DNA of 64,000 nucleotides from Bacillota bacterium (lineage in GTDB: Bacteria; Bacillota; Clostridia; Acetivibrionales; DTU013), in NCBI GenBank assembly GCA_023435745.1, contig JAEZMD010000005.1, positions 1 to 64,000 on the forward strand, given 5' to 3'. Shown here piece by piece: positions 1 to 8,001 of the stretch; within the stretch, counting starts at the first letter, position 1; each line of letters begins with the position of its first letter. The notes under the pieces are model-generated. The model worked only from the letters and a program-made list of their open reading frames with translations, ran no database searches and had not been told where the DNA came from. Position numbers and translations under genes: made by a program.

Positions 1-82
1 CATCCCGAACACGGCAGTTAAGCTTCTCAGTGCCCAAGATACTTGGCTGGCAACGGCCCGGGAAAATAGGTCTCCGCCGGAT
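1..82 (+). rRNA. rrf: 5S rRNA, 3' part
   Basis: The window opens inside a 5S rRNA gene. The stretch from CATCCCGAACACGGCAGTTA through the GGCAACGGCCCGGGAAAATA segment matches the loop B to helix IV/V part of bacterial 5S rRNA. The 5' part, about 35 nt, lies before the window. It is followed directly by a strong terminator, so this is the end of an rRNA operon running on the + strand, co-directional with most genes here. Confidence 0.93.
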
Positions 83-89
83 TTATATC

Positions 90-123
90 AAAGCCCTGTG
101 TTGATTAACACAGGGCTTTGTGC
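90..123 (+). terminator. Rho-independent terminator of rRNA operon
   Basis: An 11-bp perfect stem (arms 90-100 and 109-119, AAAGCCCTGTG paired with CACAGGGCTTT) closes an 8-nt loop directly after the 5S gene. The distal arm itself supplies the T residues. Confidence 0.9.
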
Positions 124-383
124 TATACTCTGGGGATTTTTACGGAAACATATATGTAGGGGTACTGCGGTGCTATAAAAATCAAGTAATGGGAGCGAAA
201 AGGCGAAAAATAGGGAATATGCACCTATATAAAATAACATAAAGCCTGATTTTATAGCGTTATGTAACCTACATTATCAATTTTTCTTCCCACTAGTTGA
301 AAAAGTAAGCAAAAGCAACAATATAAATATAATAAATAGCGTAATTGAACACCCCATTAACAATGGCTTTACAAAAGAATCGG
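124..383. other. AT-rich gap with no recognised gene
   Basis: No ORF with a ribosome binding site and no RNA family that I recognise. It lies between the rRNA terminator and the right end of the IS200/IS605-type element. If the tnpB guide RNA is made, its guide segment would be read from the sequence just below position 384. Confidence 0.6.
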
Positions 384-495
384 CAGGGGGTGACTTGCTC
401 CCACCACCTAAGAGGTGGGGGCTTCCTGGGACGTACCGACCAATGCCGATATGATTACCAGGCTATCCCCATTCGTCCAATGGTTCTATGCTTTT
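384..495 (-). mobile_element. Right end of IS200/IS605-type element; likely omega (reRNA) 3' part
   Basis: Directly downstream of tnpB on the same strand lies a small hairpin (arms 404-409 and 413-418, CCACCT/AGGTGG, loop AAG) in a G/C-rich block. IS200/IS605 elements end in short imperfect hairpins, and in known TnpB systems the guide RNA is processed from the 3' end of tnpB plus this right end. The exact element boundary and target motif were not determined. Confidence 0.6.
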
Positions 496-1620
496 TCAGG
501 TTATCCCAAGTAATCGGCAACCTTCCTTTTTGATATTGATGGCTGCATTCACGTCACGATTGTGTACGGTATGACAATGTCTGCAGGTCCAGTTCCTCTC
601 ACCCAATGCCAGTTCTTTGTAGTCATTCTCGCATACATGGCATCGCTTGCTGGACGGATACCATTTGTCTATGATTATCAGTTGCTTTCCCTGCTCTGCC
701 AGTTTGTATGCCAGCAGCGTTCTTAGTTTACCAAAGCTATTGTCATTCGTTGATTTCGCAAGATGCAGCCCTTGTGCCATGCTCCTCATATTCAGATCTT
801 CTACTGCAACCGCTTCATAGGCATTGGTTATCTGCTTTGATGCTTTATGCAGAAAGTCGTTCCTTTGATTGACTACCTTTTCATGTAATTTGGCTACTTT
901 TTGCCGCTGTTTCTCTCTGTTCCTTCCTCCCTTCTTTCGGCCGGATAGCTTTCGCTGCTCCCTCTTTAGTTTTTCTTCCGCCTTACGGTAGTAACCCGGA
1001 TATGCTGCACTGTTCCCTTCACTGTCTATGTATAGATTTCCGGATGAATAATCTAGTCCGATAATATTCTCTGACTTTGGCCTTATGGTCTCTATTTCTT
1101 TTTCATATTCCACCAATATGGAGATGTAGTATTTACCTGTCGGTGTTTGACTGATCGTTGCTGATTTGATTGCCATGCCTTCCGGTATGGGTCTGTGTAT
1201 TTTGATTTTGACATCTTTTAGTTTTGGCAATCGAATGGTATTGTTGTTTATGATCCGTATGCTTCCCTTTTGGTTGTTGGTTGTGTAGGATTTTCTATCA
1301 TGACGCTTGTTTTTGAATTTGGGAAACCCGGTTGCCGGATTACGAAAGAAATTCTGATATGCTGCATTGAGATTCATCTGGGCATTAGCCAATGCAAGGC
1401 TATCTACTTCCCTAAGCCATTCATATTCCTTTTTGTAATCTGCAGGCAGCGAATATCTCTGCTGCTTCAATGTTTCCTTTTCATCGCAGTACAACTCATA
1501 GAGCTGTTTCCTTTCGGCAAGCATTTTGTTATATACGAATCGAACGCAGCCAAAGGTTTTATTGATAAGTACAGCGTCTTCTTTATCCGGATAAAGGCGG
1601 TATTTGTATGCTTTATTCAC
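496..1620 (-). CDS. tnpB: TnpB, RNA-guided nuclease of IS200/IS605 family
   Basis: This 374-residue protein has the full TnpB layout: an N-terminal helix-turn-helix segment beginning with YKYRLYP, a middle beta-rich region, and a RuvC-like nuclease. The acidic residues are D190 (in IIGLDYSSG), E274 (in AVEDLNMRS) and D356 (in NRDVNAA). A four-cysteine zinc finger (C327, C330, C346, C349) lies before D356. No stop or frameshift interrupts it, so it looks functional. The GTG start overlaps the stop of an upstream tnpA remnant. Known TnpB proteins cut DNA guided by an RNA made from the element's right end and help keep the element in place. With tnpA broken, this copy probably cannot move on its own. 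Confidence 0.93.
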   Translation of the reverse strand: MNKAYKYRLYPDKEDAVLINKTFGCVRFVYNKMLAERKQLYELYCDEKETLKQQRYSLPADYKKEYEWLREVDSLALANAQMNLNAAYQNFFRNPATGFPKFKNKRHDRKSYTTNNQKGSIRIINNNTIRLPKLKDVKIKIHRPIPEGMAIKSATISQTPTGKYYISILVEYEKEIETIRPKSENIIGLDYSSGNLYIDSEGNSAAYPGYYRKAEEKLKREQRKLSGRKKGGRNREKQRQKVAKLHEKVVNQRNDFLHKASKQITNAYEAVAVEDLNMRSMAQGLHLAKSTNDNSFGKLRTLLAYKLAEQGKQLIIIDKWYPSSKRCHVCENDYKELALGERNWTCRHCHTVHNRDVNAAINIKKEGCRLLGIT

Positions 1621-1785
1621 AGCTTCTCACCCTGACTTTCAATATATTGACGAATAACCTCTATGGGTGCACCTCCGGTTGTCAGCAGACAAAAACTTCT
1701 TGACCAGAAGTATTCTTTCCAGAGCCCTTCTTTGTTTTTTGGATTCTCCTTTTTTATCAGTCGAGAAGATGCACTTTTGTCCTCA
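1617..1785 (-). pseudogene. tnpA: Truncated tnpA (Y1 transposase) remnant
   Basis: Reading the - strand in the frame that ends with TGA at 1617-1619 gives about 55 codons. They include SRLIKKENP and TTGGAPIEVIRQYIESQG, the C-terminal region of IS200-type TnpA transposases, usually about 130-150 residues long. In-frame TAA codons occur just upstream of about 1785, and no N-terminal half is present: the HUH motif and most of the catalytic fold are missing. The stop overlaps the tnpB GTG start, the normal tnpA-tnpB junction, so this is decay of a once complete element. Confidence 0.8.
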
Positions 1786-1905
1786 TTTCTTATTTATTAC
1801 TGACTCCATTATATCAAAAGAGCAAACATAGAACAAGTGTTCTGCAAAAAATATGTGCTTTTTATGGAACGTGAATACTTGTTGTGGTATTATAGTGTAA
1901 ACAAG

Positions 1906-1985
1906 GGGCAAGTAATTCATCCTCCACCTACGCTCTCACTATTGTGAGCATGGTAGCATAGAGGTGGGGGACTTCTTACTGCACA
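1906..1985. mobile_element. Left end of IS200/IS605-type element
   Basis: A nested hairpin with outer arms 1924-1929/1962-1967 (CCACCT/AGGTGG) and inner arms 1935-1939/1944-1948 (CTCAC/GTGAG). The CCACCT/AGGTGG stem also forms the right-end hairpin at 404-418, so the two ends match. The sequence ATTGTGAGCATGGTAGCATA (1941-1960) recurs with one change at 5520-5595. Confidence 0.65.
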
Positions 1986-2043
1986 AGGTTAAAATGGATT
2001 AAAGTATGCATATGGGCTGATGAGAGAAAGAGTTGAGGATTGT

Positions 2044-2952
2044 ATGGACAAGAAGGAATTGATCGAAAATATTGTGGTTTTGAAAAAGCAGAGAAATGCA
2101 GTCATTGTTGCACACAATTATCAAAATGATGAGGTACAGGAGATCGCCGATATCGTAGGCGATTCATTTGCATTAAGCAGGTTCTGTGCTTCAAGCGCAT
2201 ATGATGTGATCGTATTTTGCGGTGTTCATTTTATGGCGGAGAGCGCAAAGCTGCTTTCCCCTGAAAAAACGGTACTGCTGCCGGAAAAAGACGCAGGCTG
2301 CCCCATGGCGGACATGGTGACGGCCGAGGCTTTGAGAGACGCAAAGCTGCAGCATCCGGGCGCCGCCGTAGTTTGCTATATCAACTCTACAGCTGAGGTG
2401 AAGGCGGAGTGTGATATTTGCTGTACCTCCTCCAACGCACTGGAGGTAATCAGATCGCTTGAACAAAAGGACATTCTTTTTGTTCCGGACTGCAACCTTG
2501 GCAGCTATGTGGCAAAACAAGTTCCCGAGAAGAACATTATATTATGGAAGGGATTCTGCGCCACACATCACAGGATAAAGCAGGGGGATGTTATAAAGGT
2601 GAGGGAGCTGCACCCGGATGCATTGCTTCTGGTTCATCCCGAATGCCGCCCGGAAGTGGTTGAACTCGCAGATTATGTGGGAAGCACAAAGCAGATCATC
2701 GACTATGCTTCTGCCAGCGACGCAACCAAATTTATTATCGGAACAGAGATGGGCGTACTCTACAAACTGAAAAAGGATAACCCCGAAAAGCAGTTTTACC
2801 TTTTATCAACAGGTCTTGTCTGCCCGAATATGAAGAAAACATCGCTAAAAAGTGTTTATGAAGCGTTGAGGGATATGAAAAACAATATCGTGCTGGACAA
2901 AACAGTCGCTGAAAAAGCCAGGATCCCTCTGGACAGAATGCTGCAGATATAG
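2044..2952 (+). CDS. nadA: Quinolinate synthase A
   Basis: NadA condenses iminoaspartate with dihydroxyacetone phosphate to quinolinate, the second step of NAD synthesis from aspartate. The 302-residue product has the expected AHNYQ motif near the N terminus and three well-placed cysteine contexts, CTSSNA, HPECRPEV and GLVCPNM, which in this family hold an oxygen-sensitive 4Fe-4S cluster. I chose the ATG at 2044, preceded by TTGAGG at a 5-nt gap; an in-frame ATG at 2020 lacks a good ribosome site. It leads nadA-nadB-nadC. No clear promoter was found between the IS left end and the gene, so transcription may start within the IS end. Confidence 0.95.
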   Translation: MDKKELIENIVVLKKQRNAVIVAHNYQNDEVQEIADIVGDSFALSRFCASSAYDVIVFCGVHFMAESAKLLSPEKTVLLPEKDAGCPMADMVTAEALRDAKLQHPGAAVVCYINSTAEVKAECDICCTSSNALEVIRSLEQKDILFVPDCNLGSYVAKQVPEKNIILWKGFCATHHRIKQGDVIKVRELHPDALLLVHPECRPEVVELADYVGSTKQIIDYASASDATKFIIGTEMGVLYKLKKDNPEKQFYLLSTGLVCPNMKKTSLKSVYEALRDMKNNIVLDKTVAEKARIPLDRMLQI

Positions 2953-3042
2953 TAAAACGGCTGCAGACACAGTTAAGTTATTTGCAAAAATAATTGATTA
3001 AATGGAAAACCACACTTAAATAAGCGAAAGAAGGAAAAACCA

Positions 3043-4662
3043 GTGAGCCGACATAGATATCTGGCAGATTTCGATACAAAAGACCTGAATATGGAGTACC
3101 ATGATGTTGTTATCATCGGCAGCGGTATTGCAGGGGTCTACACTGCGCTTGAAATACCTGAGAAGTATGACATTGCCATTTTGACGAAGGAAACCCTCAA
3201 CATTAGCAACTCCGTGCTTGCGCAGGGCGGCATTGCCGTGTCCCTTGATAAAAAGGATTCGCCGGAGCTGCACCTTAAGGATACCCTTTACGCAGGCGCA
3301 GGGCTATGTAATGAAGACACTGTTAGGGTGCTTGTCAATGAGGCGGCTTTGAATATCGACCGCTTGTGCAAATTTGGCGTGAACTTTGATAAAACAGCCA
3401 GACAGGAGCTTTCTTTGGGCAGGGAAGCTGCGCACAGCATGAACAGGATAATCCACGCCGGGGACACGACGGGGAAGGAAGTCCTTGACAAGCTGATCGC
3501 AGCAGTAAAGCATCAGCCAAACATAAAAATACATGAAAGAACCTTTGTGATAGACATGATGACCGAGGACGGGGAATGCAAAGGTGTGCTGACCTACGAT
3601 GAAGATTCGGACAGTCTCAAGATGTATCTGTCCCACATTATCATTTGCGCCACGGGTGGGTTTGGGCAGCTCTACAGCAACACCACCAATCCGGAGGTCG
3701 CCACCGGCGATGGGGTCTGTATGGCTTATCGAGCCGGTGCGGAGCTGATGGACCTGGAGTTCATTCAGTTCCATCCTACAGTGCTGTTCCATCCGGAAAA
3801 CAAATCCTTCCTCATTTCGGAGGCAGTACGCGGCGAGGGAGGACTGTTGAAAAACATCAACGGCAAGCGTTTTATGCCGGAGTATCACTCATTAAACGAG
3901 CTGGCGCCCAGAGATGTGGTGTCCCGCGCGATTTTTGAAGAGATGAGAAAAACGGGTTCGGATCATGTTTTTCTGGACATTACATTCAAGGGCAGGGAAT
4001 ATCTCGAGAACAGATTCCCGAATATATATAAAACCTGTCTCAGCTACGGCATAGATATGGCGAAGGACATGATACCGGTCGCTCCGGCAGAGCATTACTG
4101 CATGGGCGGAATTCGTGCCGATGTCTATGGGAAGACCAATATCGAAGGATTTTATACCTGCGGCGAGACTGCATGTAACGGAATACACGGTGCAAACCGA
4201 CTCGCCAGCAATTCTCTGCTGGAAGGTCTTGTGTTCGGCAGGATGATTGGACTTCAGGTGGAGGAAAGGCTGGCATGTAAAGGCAGGAGCATTGTGTTTA
4301 CGGATATCGTCAACGAAACCTCACGCAAGCCCGCTGATTTCGATAAGAAAGCAATGATTGCAGAGGTTCAGGCAGAAATGACGAAAAACGTGGGGATCGT
4401 CAGGAACAAAGAAGGCCTTCAAGCCGCGTTGGAAAAAATATCATTGGTTCAGGCAAAAATCGCAGACATGAAGAATGAAACGATCGAAGAGTGCGAGCTG
4501 CAAAATATCGTTCTCTTGTCCAGGCTGGTCATAGAGTCAGCATTGGAACGGGAAGAGAGCCGCGGAGCCCATTTCCGCTCCGATTTTGACAAAACTGACG
4601 ACGAAAATTGGAAGAGGCACATCATCAAGCAAATCGATCAGGAGGATAGTCATGCCGGATAA
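3043..4662 (+). CDS. nadB: L-aspartate oxidase
   Basis: NadB oxidises L-aspartate to iminoaspartate, the substrate of NadA, using FAD. The 539-residue protein is of normal length. Near residue 25 it has the dinucleotide-binding GSGIAG. It also carries the family signatures HAGDTTG, EAVRGEGG and HYCMGGI, and a C-terminal helical domain as in the succinate dehydrogenase/fumarate reductase flavoprotein family. The start is a GTG at 3043 behind AGAAGG. An internal ATG (residue 17) would also keep the FAD motif. The stop overlaps the start of nadC, indicating coupled translation. Confidence 0.95.
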   Translation: MSRHRYLADFDTKDLNMEYHDVVIIGSGIAGVYTALEIPEKYDIAILTKETLNISNSVLAQGGIAVSLDKKDSPELHLKDTLYAGAGLCNEDTVRVLVNEAALNIDRLCKFGVNFDKTARQELSLGREAAHSMNRIIHAGDTTGKEVLDKLIAAVKHQPNIKIHERTFVIDMMTEDGECKGVLTYDEDSDSLKMYLSHIIICATGGFGQLYSNTTNPEVATGDGVCMAYRAGAELMDLEFIQFHPTVLFHPENKSFLISEAVRGEGGLLKNINGKRFMPEYHSLNELAPRDVVSRAIFEEMRKTGSDHVFLDITFKGREYLENRFPNIYKTCLSYGIDMAKDMIPVAPAEHYCMGGIRADVYGKTNIEGFYTCGETACNGIHGANRLASNSLLEGLVFGRMIGLQVEERLACKGRSIVFTDIVNETSRKPADFDKKAMIAEVQAEMTKNVGIVRNKEGLQAALEKISLVQAKIADMKNETIEECELQNIVLLSRLVIESALEREESRGAHFRSDFDKTDDENWKRHIIKQIDQEDSHAG

Positions 4663-5485
4663 GCTATACGTTGATGAACTGCTCAGGAATGCCTTGAAAG
4701 AAGACATGCCATTCGGTGATATAACCACCGACAATACGATACAGCCCGGAACAATGGCAAAAGCGGTGCTCATCGCAAAGGAAGATATGATCATAGCCGG
4801 TATCGAATACTTTGAGAGAGTCTTTATGCTGCTCGGTGAGGGCACCAGCTTTACCAGGTACGTACAGGATGGCGGCAGGGCGTCTATGGGCTCCATATTC
4901 CTGGAGTTTGAAGGAGAGGCTTCCGTCCTTTTAAAAGGAGAGAGAACGGCGCTGAACATACTTCAGCATCTGTCAGCTATCGCCACAAAAACAGCGGAGT
5001 TCTGCGGGCTTGTTCAGGATTTGCCGGTTAAAATTACAGATACAAGAAAAACGCTGCCCGGGCTCAGGCAGCTTGAGAAGTACGCCGTTCGGGCAGGCGG
5101 CGGCAGTAATCACAGATTCTGTCTTTCAGACGGGGTATTGATCAAAGATAATCATATCAAGGCTGCGGGTGGGATCACCCGGGCGGTTTCGCAGGTTCGG
5201 GCGGCGATTCCGCACACGGTCAAAATCGAAGTGGAGACGGAAACGCTGGAACAGGTTCAGGAAGCATTGGATGCGCGCGCAGACATTATTATGCTCGATA
5301 ATATGAGTCTGGAAAAAATGGAGCAAGCGGTGAAGCTTGTCGCAGGGCGGGCGCTGACGGAAGCATCGGGAGATGTTCATCTGGACAGGGTGAGGGCTAT
5401 CGCGCTCACCGGCGTGGATCTGATCTCCGTTGGAGAGCTGACACATACAGTTCGGGCGGCCAATATCAGCATGCGATTCAGATGA
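4652..5485 (+). CDS. nadC: Nicotinate-nucleotide pyrophosphorylase (quinolinate phosphoribosyltransferase)
   Basis: NadC converts quinolinate and PRPP to nicotinate mononucleotide, completing the three-step entry to NAD made by this operon. The 277-residue product has the family motifs FGDITTDN, DTRKTLPGLR, GGGSNHR and LIKDNH. The ATG at 4652 sits behind CAGGAGG and overlaps the nadB stop (4660-4662); an upstream in-frame start at 4586 inside nadB has no ribosome site. Confidence 0.95.
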   Translation: MPDKLYVDELLRNALKEDMPFGDITTDNTIQPGTMAKAVLIAKEDMIIAGIEYFERVFMLLGEGTSFTRYVQDGGRASMGSIFLEFEGEASVLLKGERTALNILQHLSAIATKTAEFCGLVQDLPVKITDTRKTLPGLRQLEKYAVRAGGGSNHRFCLSDGVLIKDNHIKAAGGITRAVSQVRAAIPHTVKIEVETETLEQVQEALDARADIIMLDNMSLEKMEQAVKLVAGRALTEASGDVHLDRVRAIALTGVDLISVGELTHTVRAANISMRFR

Positions 5486-5519
5486 GATTTCCAAAAAGAG
5501 GAACGCTTTAATTGTTAAT

Positions 5520-5595
5520 TAATTGGTGAATTGCTCCCACCACCACAATTGTGAGCAAGGTAGCATAAATACGGAAAACTTCTTGTCTTCTTGTG
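5520..5595. mobile_element. Relic of IS200/IS605-type ends (PATE-like)
   Basis: TTGCTCCCACCACC, as in the tnpB element's right end (396-408), is fused to ATTGTGAGCAAGGTAGCATA. The latter matches the left end at 1941-1960 in 19 of 20 positions, and an ACTTCTT follows as in the left end. No transposase lies between, so this is either a minimal non-autonomous derivative or the scar of a deleted copy. With the element at 384-1985 it brackets nadABC. Confidence 0.6.
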
Positions 5596-5617
5596 GTTAA
5601 GACAGGATGTAATGACG

Positions 5618-5655
5618 ACCTGTGGATAAACAAAAGGTTTATCCACAGGTTTTTT
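5618..5655 (+). terminator. Terminator after nadABC, built from two DnaA-box sequences
   Basis: A perfect 14-bp stem (5618-5631 and 5637-5650) with a 5-nt loop, followed by TTTTT, has the form of a Rho-independent terminator. Each arm contains TTATCCACA or its complement, the DnaA-box consensus (5621-5629 on -, 5639-5647 on +). Confidence 0.85.
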
Positions 5656-5811
5656 GCTTTTTTCTGGCTGAAAAAATGGTGAAACCTCGAACACACTCAA
5701 AACAGAGGATTACAAAAACTTTTTAAGAAAAAATGTTTTCCACAGGCATGTGGATAAGGAGTTGAAATTGGCCTCAAAACACCAGTTTTAAGGGAAATTT
5801 GCTGTTGATAA
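5621..5811. promoter_or_regulatory. Cluster of DnaA-box-like sequences
   Basis: Three perfect TTATCCACA 9-mers (5621-5629 -, 5639-5647 +, 5749-5757 -) and two one-mismatch copies (5737-5745, TTTTCCACA, +; 5803-5811, TGTTGATAA, -) fall within 191 bp of AT-rich DNA. Such clusters bind DnaA at origins and at titration or timing sites. No dnaA, dnaN or rpmH is adjacent, so this is probably not the main origin. Confidence 0.55.
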
Positions 5812-5900
5812 AGTTAAAAACAGCCACATAAATATCTATGATCATATCGGGAAAAATAAATTTGTATGAAAAATTCATTTGAAAATCAGGAGGGAAAATA

Positions 5901-6320
5901 ATGAAAGTAAAAGATGTCATGACAAAGGATGTAGCGTATGTAAAGCCGGATGCATCCGTATTTGATACGGCCACGATCATGCAGCAAAATAATATAGGCG
6001 CGATTCCTGTCTGCGATCAAACAGGCGTTGTGGGAATGGTCACCGACAGAGATATCGTCGTTCGAAACGTTATCACCGGTACAGACCCCAAAACCACGCC
6101 GGTCAGCAACATCATGACGACTCATGTTGCTACAGTCACACCGGACACAGATGTGGAACAACTGGGGGAGCTTATGGCCCAGAAGCAGATCAGAAGAATT
6201 CCGGTAATGGAAAGCAATACCCTTGTGGGTATCGTGGCATTAGGCGATCTGGCTGCGGACAGGCGCTTTGACACGGAGGCGTCGGTCGCTCTGACAGATA
6301 TATCAAAGCCAGTTAAATAG
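5901..6320 (+). CDS. CBS-domain pair protein
   Basis: A 139-residue protein made almost entirely of two CBS domains: residues about 1-60 start with MKVKDVMTKDV, and about 70-130 contain VSNIMTTHVATVTPDT. Each ends in the typical GMVTDRDIV or GIVALGDLA strand-helix. Stand-alone CBS pairs bind adenine nucleotides or related ligands and act as sensors, but the partner is not evident here. A clear GGAGGG precedes the ATG. It forms its own transcription unit, closed by the terminator at 6367-6397. YhcV/YlbB-like stress proteins share this layout. Confidence 0.88.
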   Translation: MKVKDVMTKDVAYVKPDASVFDTATIMQQNNIGAIPVCDQTGVVGMVTDRDIVVRNVITGTDPKTTPVSNIMTTHVATVTPDTDVEQLGELMAQKQIRRIPVMESNTLVGIVALGDLAADRRFDTEASVALTDISKPVK

Positions 6321-6366
6321 GAGAAGTGCACAGCAAGGTTAAGTGTAATATATATGCTTGATAAAG

Positions 6367-6398
6367 ATAACCAGTATTAAAAATGCTGGTTATTTTTT
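6367..6398 (+). terminator. Rho-independent terminator of CBS gene
   Basis: Stem 6367-6378 / 6382-6393 (12 pairs, one G-U, loop AAA) followed by TTTTTT. Confidence 0.85.
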
Positions 6399-6427
6399 GA
6401 ATGTTGACTTTAAAAACAGGGGAGTTC

Positions 6428-6436
6428 TGGTATAAT
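6428..6436 (+). promoter_or_regulatory. Extended -10 promoter
   Basis: TGGTATAAT is an extended -10 element (TGn-TATAAT), 27 bp before the next gene start. A TTGACT at 6404-6409 is 21 bp upstream, too far for an ordinary -35, so the extended -10 probably carries the promoter. Confidence 0.6.
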
Positions 6437-6462
6437 AATGTTGTGAGAGGGGGCGGCAGAAA

Positions 6463-6810
6463 ATGGACAATAACGAGTTACTTATTGCAATGCAGGATAT
6501 TTTTGACAAGAAGGTAGAGGAAGTAAAACTACATACGGAGGATATGTTTGATAGGAAGGTCGAGGAAGTAAAACGGTACACAGGAGTGCTTGTTGAAGAC
6601 CTTCGAGGAGAAATCAAAGCAGTAGCGGAAGGATATAGTATTTTAGATAGAAAAATAGATACGTTGCAGAAAGATTTGACTGAAACAAAGCAGGAGTTAA
6701 AACAAGAAATACATGGTTTGAAGAAGGATATGGCTATAGTTAAGGATTATGTCATAGGCGTTGATGAAAAGCTTAATGAGCATGAGATAATATTAAAAAG
6801 GGTAAAATAG
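6463..6810 (+). CDS. Small coiled-coil protein, function unknown
   Basis: This 115-residue, highly charged protein has no membrane segment or signal peptide. Residues about 10-45 contain a two-fold repeat (DIFDKKVEEVK, then DMFDRKVEEVK), and residues about 60-115 have heptad spacing typical of a coiled coil (DTLQKDLTETKQELKQEI). GAGAGGGGGC precedes the ATG by a few bases and an extended -10 promoter lies upstream. It ends before a convergent terminator shared with gerQ. I do not recognise a family; similar short coiled coils occur near mobile elements and as phage-like or cytoskeletal accessory proteins. Confidence 0.75.
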   Translation: MDNNELLIAMQDIFDKKVEEVKLHTEDMFDRKVEEVKRYTGVLVEDLRGEIKAVAEGYSILDRKIDTLQKDLTETKQELKQEIHGLKKDMAIVKDYVIGVDEKLNEHEIILKRVK

Positions 6811-6855
6811 ATACCACTTCTCGTAATTGTCACACTTCCTAAAGTCATATACAAC

Positions 6856-6895
6856 AACAGTATTTGACGTTGAAGTCAAATACTGTTCGATTTTG
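6856..6895. terminator. Bidirectional terminator between convergent genes
   Basis: A perfect 13-bp stem (6856-6868 and 6875-6887) with a 6-nt loop sits between the + strand coiled-coil gene and the - strand gerQ-like gene. The T tracts are short on both sides. Confidence 0.6.
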
Positions 6896-6937
6896 ATAGG
6901 TTATTGACTTGGAAGTACAGTTTTCATCCGTGCGATG

Positions 6938-7459
6938 TCAAAGAATAATGGTCACAAATTTGATTGAATAAATATCGCACATCATCAGGTCGTCAGAATC
7001 AATAGGTCTTATCAGGATATAGCTGGCGCCGACGGCCACTAATGTGCCGGTCCGGTCTGTCAGCAGATTTGTGCCAAGTAGAAATTCAACACGCATCCTT
7101 CTGCCGATCTGTGTTCTCAGAAATCCAGGAGTAAAAAGTGTGCTCTCAACAGTCACCGGAACCTGCGAAGAGTGATTCGTAATTCCTGTGGCTGCAGGTC
7201 CGGCAGGCACGGCAGAAGCAAAAGGGGTGCTACCTGCGGGCATACCTGTGGGTAATGCCGGCATTGCCTGTTGTGAGGGGGTCATCTGCTGAAAAGGCGT
7301 CAACGGTTGAAAAGGTATCATTTGCTGCGATGGTGTCATCGGTGATGTAGTCATAGTAAACTGCGTCGGCATAGCCTGATGCGCGCCTTGCTGAATCGGT
7401 ATCGGCAGGCTGTTGTAGGCTCCGCAGGTGATTGGCATAGAATCTTTCTTATATTCCAT
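6938..7459 (-). CDS. gerQ: GerQ-like spore coat protein
   Basis: The 173-residue protein has a Q/P/M-rich low-complexity N-terminal half (repeats of TPSQQM and TPFQQM). Its conserved C-terminal domain of about 65 residues begins FLRTQIGRRM and ends with CDIYSIKFVTI, matching the plan of GerQ (YwdL). In Bacillus, GerQ holds the cortex-lytic enzyme CwlJ in the spore coat and is cross-linked by transglutaminase. The start is the ATG at 7459 behind GGAGGAGGG; a longer in-frame start has no ribosome site. It lies 32 bp downstream of cwlJ on the same strand, the same order as in Bacillus. Confidence 0.75.
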   Translation of the reverse strand: MEYKKDSMPITCGAYNSLPIPIQQGAHQAMPTQFTMTTSPMTPSQQMIPFQPLTPFQQMTPSQQAMPALPTGMPAGSTPFASAVPAGPAATGITNHSSQVPVTVESTLFTPGFLRTQIGRRMRVEFLLGTNLLTDRTGTLVAVGASYILIRPIDSDDLMMCDIYSIKFVTIIL

Positions 7460-7491
7460 AAATAAATACCCTCCTCCAGGTAAAAATAATT

Positions 7492-7935
7492 TTAAGTTTG
7501 ATAATACAGAGATGTAGGCTGATAAAAGCAATGCTGCTCAATGCGGTTGAAAAGACTGCCTGAACCGTTTCTGGGGAATATGTCTTCGCACTGGGGGCTG
7601 AACGGATTGTAATACCACAGGCAGGGAGCAACTTCAGTCAGAACATTTCCTGCCAGCGCCCAGTCCGCAATGTCATAATGAAGCTGCTCCGCAGGAATGT
7701 TGTAGACATTTTGAGCATTGACCTGCCCATATACTTCTGTCAGCAGGCAGGTGAACTGATACGGCTGTTCGATTACCCTTCGGATATCGCCCAGGCCGAT
7801 TCGCTGGTATTCCCCGTCCGCAACGTGCACCCTGTTCATGACAACTGTCGCCACGGCCTTCATGCCGGTATCGCCTTCTCCCTCAGCCTCGCATCTGATC
7901 AACCGCGCAAACAACTCCCGATCTGTCAAAGCCAA
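7492..7935 (-). CDS. cwlJ: Spore cortex-lytic enzyme CwlJ (SleB/CwlJ hydrolase)
   Basis: This 147-residue protein is a single SleB/CwlJ hydrolase domain. It has the N-terminal LIRCEAEGEGDTGM with the likely catalytic glutamate, VVMNRV, and WYYNP near the C-terminal part. There is no signal peptide or peptidoglycan-binding domain, which fits CwlJ (made in the mother cell and placed in the coat) rather than SleB. CwlJ degrades the cortex during germination. GGAGGTG lies 7 nt before the ATG. It is followed by the gerQ-like gene, whose product would anchor it. Confidence 0.9.
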   Translation of the reverse strand: MALTDRELFARLIRCEAEGEGDTGMKAVATVVMNRVHVADGEYQRIGLGDIRRVIEQPYQFTCLLTEVYGQVNAQNVYNIPAEQLHYDIADWALAGNVLTEVAPCLWYYNPFSPQCEDIFPRNGSGSLFNRIEQHCFYQPTSLYYQT

Positions 7936-8001
7936 ACACCTCCAGTAGTTTATTATATTAACATAAATCGGAATTGGTAACCTTTACAATGCATGAAGTT
8001 T

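Noticed and set aside
5618..5811. The DnaA-box cluster as the chromosomal origin oriC
   Set aside because: No dnaA, dnaN, rpmH or other usual oriC neighbour is present, and the cluster is small; a secondary DnaA site is more likely.
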